Assembly (NCBI GenBank): GCA_947424995.1
Contig: CANDYO010000076.1
Span: 1 to 9,371, forward strand
Direction of reading: 5' to 3'
Origin: Rickettsiales bacterium
GTDB taxonomy: Bacteria; Pseudomonadota; Alphaproteobacteria; Rickettsiales; CANDYO01
Length of the DNA stretch: 9,371 nt
Notes under the pieces: generated by a model
The model's database searches: none
Told to the model about the DNA's origin: nothing
Seen by the model: the letters and a program-made list of their open reading frames with translations, nothing else
Position numbers and translations under genes: made by a program
Part shown: piece after piece, positions 5,772-9,371 of the stretch
How the letters are laid out: every line of letters starts with the position of its first letter
How positions within the stretch are numbered: the first letter of the stretch is position 1

Positions 5772-8700
5772 ATGACACTTACATATAAGCAAAAACTCAA
5801 AATATTTCATGACAAATTTATTGAGTTTAGTTCTGAAGAAATATCTAGATACGAAAAAACTGGAACTGGAATTTTTGATATAAAGAGTGATTTTAAACCC
5901 ATTATCCCATCTTTTGTTAAACATATTCCTATAATTGGAATTCCAGCAGTATCAGTAGAGGTTTCAAGTCATTGGCATGAACCCAGTTTAATTGAAAGGG
6001 TTAATAGAGCTTTTAACTCCATTAATTATAACAATCAAATTAAAAAATTGCTATCAAATGCGATTAGAGAAGTTGCTATTGATTTTGAAGATAAGCTCGA
6101 TGCAATAAAAGATGAAACAGAGATCAGTAAAATAATATCATTTGCAGCTATCGCAACATATAAACTATTTAGTTACTTAAGAGAAAATGAACTAGGAGAA
6201 AAACCTCTTGAAAAAGTAATAGTAGAGGCCATTTTTCAACAAAGTTTGTGGCAAACTATTTGGGTAGGGGAGGATGTATTTACCAGGCGTTTAGAAGGGA
6301 ACGAAAGGAGATACTATAAATTTGTTTCTGAAGCAGACATTATGGATTATGTAGAGAGGGGACGAAAATCTGCTATTCCTTTTAGCGAGTATATAAGAGG
6401 TATGTATTCATTGCATGAAGACGTGCAAATAGTATTGCATAAAGATGTATCCAAAGAAAACAGAGAAAAAATAGATGTAAGTTATGGAAATCTAAATGGT
6501 TATGATTTTGATACAAGTATACCAGAGATCGAAATTCCTCGTATTAAAGAAACAGTAAATGTTCATGCTTTGCGCCTTAACGATATGGAAGATAAAGCTA
6601 CAAAAATGGCTTTGCAATTTGAATATACAATGCAAGTGCAGAGAGAAGCTCAGTTACAGCACCAATCAATACATTCTAATGATATATATTTTTGTAATGT
6701 GCGAGAAGCAGTCGCTAATTTTATTGGAAGAGAAGAGCAACTTGAACAAATTCATGAATATTTTTCAAAACATGGAAATATAGTTCAGGTAATCGGTGGA
6801 TTAGGTGGTATTGGAAAAACCCAAACAGTTTTGCAATATATAAAATATCATGAAGAAGAATATGGTTATCGAGTTAGGTGGTTTTCTGCAGAAAGTAAGA
6901 TGACTTTGGATTCAGAATTCAGAGAATTTGCTCAAATTCTTAAGATAGACGTAGATAAAAAGAGTGAGCAAGAAATACTCAAATTAGTAAAAGTTAAATT
7001 AGCTAGTCAAATTGAAAAAAGTCTATTGATATTTGATAATGTTGAAGATTATGAAATAATAAAAGAATATTTGCCAAGCGGAGGCGTTAAACAGCATCAC
7101 ATCATTATTACAGCAAGAAACTCCAAGGATTATGAAGATGGAGCAAGTATTCTTGGTATAAAAAATATAATTAAACTAGAGCCGTTTAGTCCAACGGAAG
7201 CAGTTAAATATATAAAAACTACACTTCCAGAAGCTGCAGAAAGTGAAGCTTTAAAGTTAGCTACCTTATTTGATAATGTTCCACTCGGGTTATCTCAGAG
7301 TGTCGCTTATATAAAAAATAATGATATTGATATAGCGACATATCTAGATGAATATCATCGAATCAGAAATGAGCAGAATGCCGCATTACTTGAAATTTTA
7401 CATGATCCAAAATATGATCCACATATTTCAAATATTTATATTACTCTATCGATGACTTTAGATAGTTTAGCTTATGTGCCAAAAGCAGTAAAGCTATTAA
7501 AGCTTTGTAGTTACCTAAATTCAGATAATATTCCTGACTATATGTTTGATAGTTTGTTTGATAACAAAATAGAAAAAAATAGAGTAATAGCTGTATTAAA
7601 AGGTTACTCATTAATATCAGTGAGATTAGATAGTGATACGAAGTTTATACATGTTCATAAAATAGTACAAGAAGCTATTAGAATTAATATAGGAGATGAA
7701 TCAGTAGTAGTTTTGCAACAAGCAATGGAGTTAGTACATATACAAATGGTGCAAGATTACGACAACCGTAGTTCATTAAAGAATTACAAATCAACATTGC
7801 AGCATGCAATTTCGCTCATAGATCATCATCATGATATTATTAATATAGATTTTGCCAATACACTGGATGGTGTAGTAGCCGAATTACACAATGATTGTGG
7901 AGTATTGTATCGCATTCTTGGACAATGGGATAACGCTGAAACCAGTTATAAATCAGCTATTCAACTATATAAAAAAGTTTATGGTGAAGAGCATGAAAAT
8001 ATATCTATGGTTATAGATAATTTAGGAGTTGTATATCTCCATGTAGGAAAAATTCAAATAGCTTTAGATAGTTTTATGGAATCTTTAAGAATCCTAAAAA
8101 TAATTGATATCGAAGATCATCAAGCTATTCCTGAAGTATTAAATAATATAGGGCACGCTTATCTAGCTTTAAAAAATACTAAATTAGCTCTAGAGAATTT
8201 CCAACAAGCGCAAATAATATTTACAAGAATTTATGAAGAAGAACATCCTTTTGTTGCTGAAACGATACTTAATATTGGAATAGTGTATAGAGATTTAGGT
8301 CAATATCAAATTTCTTTGAATTATCTTGAGCAAGCATTGAGGATATATAAAATAAAGTATGATGATACTGTTCCTGCAGTAGTATCAACAATTAATCAGA
8401 TAGCGGTAGTATATGGATATCTAGGCAAATACCAAGAATCTTTAGTTAAGTTTGAACAAGTTTTAGCTATTAGGACAATAATCTTTGGTGAGAATCACCC
8501 TACTATTGCTGAAATTATTAATAATATTGGCGCCACATTATATAACTTAGAGAAACACTCAGAAGCTTTAATTTTTTTAGACAAAGCTTTAAAGTTATAC
8601 CAAGCAAGTTATGGTAAAGAAAGCTATTATAGCGCCATTGCATTGGGTCATATTGGAGCTGTACATCATAAATGTGAAAGATATCAAGAAGCGTTGGATT

Positions 8701-9263
8701 ATTACACTCAGGCTTTGAATATATGTATGGATACATTTGGCGATAAACATCCTGAAGTTGCTAGATTAACTGGTAATATAGGACAAGTATACTTTCAATT
8801 AAGAAAATATGAAAAAGCTCTAGAGAATTATCAACAGGCTTTAGAAATATATAAAGAATTTTATGGTGAAGAGCATCCAGAAGTTGCAACAATCTTAGAT
8901 AATATAGGACAAGTATATAAAGATTTAGAGAAATATGAAGATGCGTTGAGCCATTTTGAACAAGCTTTGATTATAAGAAAAGCTGTTTATAGTGATGGAA
9001 AGCATTTCCATATTGCTATGAGTATGAATAATATTGGAGTTTCATGCTATAAATTAAAGAGATATCAAGATGCTCAAAATAACTATGAACAAGCTCTGGT
9101 ATTATATAAAAGTATTTATGGCGATAAACATTCAGATATTGCTACAACTCTAGATAATATAGGAGATGTGTATGAAGATTCAGAGCAGTATCAAAATGCA
9201 CTGAATTATTATGAACAAGCCCTAGTTATTAGAAAGTCTCTCCGTCAAAAATCAATTTTATAA
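5772..9263 (+). CDS. STAND NTPase B: N-domain, NB-ARC, about 11 C-terminal TPRs (1163 aa)
   Basis: This is an intact STAND/AP-ATPase with TPR sensor repeats. Residues 1-160 match the N-terminal domain of the upstream paralogue (FHDKFI at 12-17, IPIIG at 52-56). Residues about 165-310 are a linker region of unknown type. NB-ARC opens with FIGRE (317-321). Walker A is GLGGIGKT (343-350), Walker B is LLIFDN with Asp422, the sensor-like stretch is IIITARNS, and VPLGLS (503-508) is the GLPL equivalent. HVHKIVQ (627-633) sits at the MHD position. From residue 705 to the end there are about ten 42-residue TPRs plus a partial eleventh, with the signature LDNIGQVY...YEDALSHFEQAL...HPEVAT. The likely role is ligand-triggered, nucleotide-dependent oligomerisation, with the N-domain as output. 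It has all NTPase motifs, no membrane segment, and ends inside the last TPR, just before a terminator. Confidence 0.9.
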   Translation: MTLTYKQKLKIFHDKFIEFSSEEISRYEKTGTGIFDIKSDFKPIIPSFVKHIPIIGIPAVSVEVSSHWHEPSLIERVNRAFNSINYNNQIKKLLSNAIREVAIDFEDKLDAIKDETEISKIISFAAIATYKLFSYLRENELGEKPLEKVIVEAIFQQSLWQTIWVGEDVFTRRLEGNERRYYKFVSEADIMDYVERGRKSAIPFSEYIRGMYSLHEDVQIVLHKDVSKENREKIDVSYGNLNGYDFDTSIPEIEIPRIKETVNVHALRLNDMEDKATKMALQFEYTMQVQREAQLQHQSIHSNDIYFCNVREAVANFIGREEQLEQIHEYFSKHGNIVQVIGGLGGIGKTQTVLQYIKYHEEEYGYRVRWFSAESKMTLDSEFREFAQILKIDVDKKSEQEILKLVKVKLASQIEKSLLIFDNVEDYEIIKEYLPSGGVKQHHIIITARNSKDYEDGASILGIKNIIKLEPFSPTEAVKYIKTTLPEAAESEALKLATLFDNVPLGLSQSVAYIKNNDIDIATYLDEYHRIRNEQNAALLEILHDPKYDPHISNIYITLSMTLDSLAYVPKAVKLLKLCSYLNSDNIPDYMFDSLFDNKIEKNRVIAVLKGYSLISVRLDSDTKFIHVHKIVQEAIRINIGDESVVVLQQAMELVHIQMVQDYDNRSSLKNYKSTLQHAISLIDHHHDIINIDFANTLDGVVAELHNDCGVLYRILGQWDNAETSYKSAIQLYKKVYGEEHENISMVIDNLGVVYLHVGKIQIALDSFMESLRILKIIDIEDHQAIPEVLNNIGHAYLALKNTKLALENFQQAQIIFTRIYEEEHPFVAETILNIGIVYRDLGQYQISLNYLEQALRIYKIKYDDTVPAVVSTINQIAVVYGYLGKYQESLVKFEQVLAIRTIIFGENHPTIAEIINNIGATLYNLEKHSEALIFLDKALKLYQASYGKESYYSAIALGHIGAVHHKCERYQEALDYYTQALNICMDTFGDKHPEVARLTGNIGQVYFQLRKYEKALENYQQALEIYKEFYGEEHPEVATILDNIGQVYKDLEKYEDALSHFEQALIIRKAVYSDGKHFHIAMSMNNIGVSCYKLKRYQDAQNNYEQALVLYKSIYGDKHSDIATTLDNIGDVYEDSEQYQNALNYYEQALVIRKSLRQKSIL
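7884..9251 (+). repeat. tandem 126-bp units encoding TPRs of STAND protein B
   Basis: Eleven units of about 42 codons encode the TPRs, and the ninth has one extra codon. The late units are similar at DNA level as well: the 17-base AATATAGGACAAGTATA recurs exactly 126 bases apart at 8775 and 8901. The early units (7884-8650) share only the protein pattern. This suggests recent duplication or gene conversion toward the 3' end and makes copy number likely to vary between strains. Confidence 0.8.
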
Positions 9264-9272
9264 CAAAAAATT

Positions 9273-9306
9273 AGGTGGTAATTTTTTATAAATTCCACCT
9301 TTTTTA
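9273..9306 (+). terminator. strong intrinsic terminator after STAND protein B
   Basis: AGGTGG pairs with CCACCT. After one bulged T, AATTT pairs with AAATT around a five-base loop, and a run of T residues follows immediately. It begins nine bases after the TAA of the 1163-residue gene. Poly-A before the stem mirrors the T-run, so it could also work for a convergent gene. It closes the STAND operon. Confidence 0.85.
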
Positions 9307-9371
9307 TTTCTAAATGCGATTCTATCAAATTTTTCTTTAAATTTGTTTTGAAGTTGGTATTTATAGCCAAT

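Noticed and set aside
6559..6783. Plus-strand 74-codon frame inside STAND B
   Set aside because: It is out of frame with, and fully inside, a gene carrying clear NB-ARC motifs.
8518..8736. Minus-strand frame inside the TPRs of STAND B
   Set aside because: It is the antisense shadow of the repeats.
7884..9251. Regular repeats considered as CRISPR or non-coding tandem repeats
   Set aside because: The 126-base period is explained fully by 42-residue TPR units in an intact reading frame.
9258..9371. Open minus-strand frame of 37 codons entering from the right edge (Lys-rich, passing through the terminator)
   Set aside because: It would have to code through a strong terminator hairpin and overlap the end of STAND B. 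AT-rich DNA leaves such short frames open by chance. The sequence beyond the window would decide whether a convergent gene fragment exists.

Overview
The window is strongly AT-rich. It has AT-biased codon use, short spacers and proteins typical of host-associated bacteria: large NTPase-TPR proteins of the STAND class (AP-ATPase/NB-ARC type) and unusual small hydrophobic proteins. The style is most like an intracellular alphaproteobacterium of the Rickettsiales/Holosporales kind. This is inferred from composition and gene content only, because no taxonomic marker gene is present.

Left block (about 1-1560, minus strand). Four small genes lie head to tail and read right to left: 1557-1189, 1167-835, 789-472, 397-101. 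Each has a Shine-Dalgarno sequence (GGAG or GGAGG) 5-7 bases before its ATG. They encode proteins of 98-122 residues built to one plan: a long Ala/Gly/Val/Thr-rich hydrophobic body, an (A/G)-E-E-(I/F) boundary, an acidic Asn-rich linker, and a conserved tail close to L-L-x-x-x-A-x-D-x-I-L at or very near the C-terminus. They look like diverged tandem duplicates of one family that I do not recognise. A weak hairpin plus T-run at the left edge may terminate the operon.

Middle (1558-1856). This divergent intergenic region holds the leader of the small-gene operon, a near-consensus promoter facing right, and one copy of a roughly 22-base motif. The other copy lies just upstream of the last small gene.

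Right block (1857-9263, plus strand). Two paralogous STAND NTPases are encoded in tandem. The first (N-terminal helical domain, NB-ARC NTPase, TPRs, C-terminal hydrophobic domain) is split by an in-frame TAA at 4464-4466, in the middle of a TPR. Its remainder continues in the same frame to 5759. The second starts 12 bases after that stop codon and is an intact 1163-residue protein with the same N-terminal domain, an NB-ARC NTPase and about 11 TPRs, but no membrane domain. A strong intrinsic terminator follows at 9273-9306.

How the parts may work together is inference. STAND NTPases of this layout are generally ligand-triggered switches in defence, cell death or host interaction. The TPRs would sense or bind a partner, the NB-ARC would switch and oligomerise, and the shared N-terminal domain would signal. 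The divergent cluster of small membrane-active-looking proteins could be effectors, exported peptides or the target of that system, but only proximity links them.
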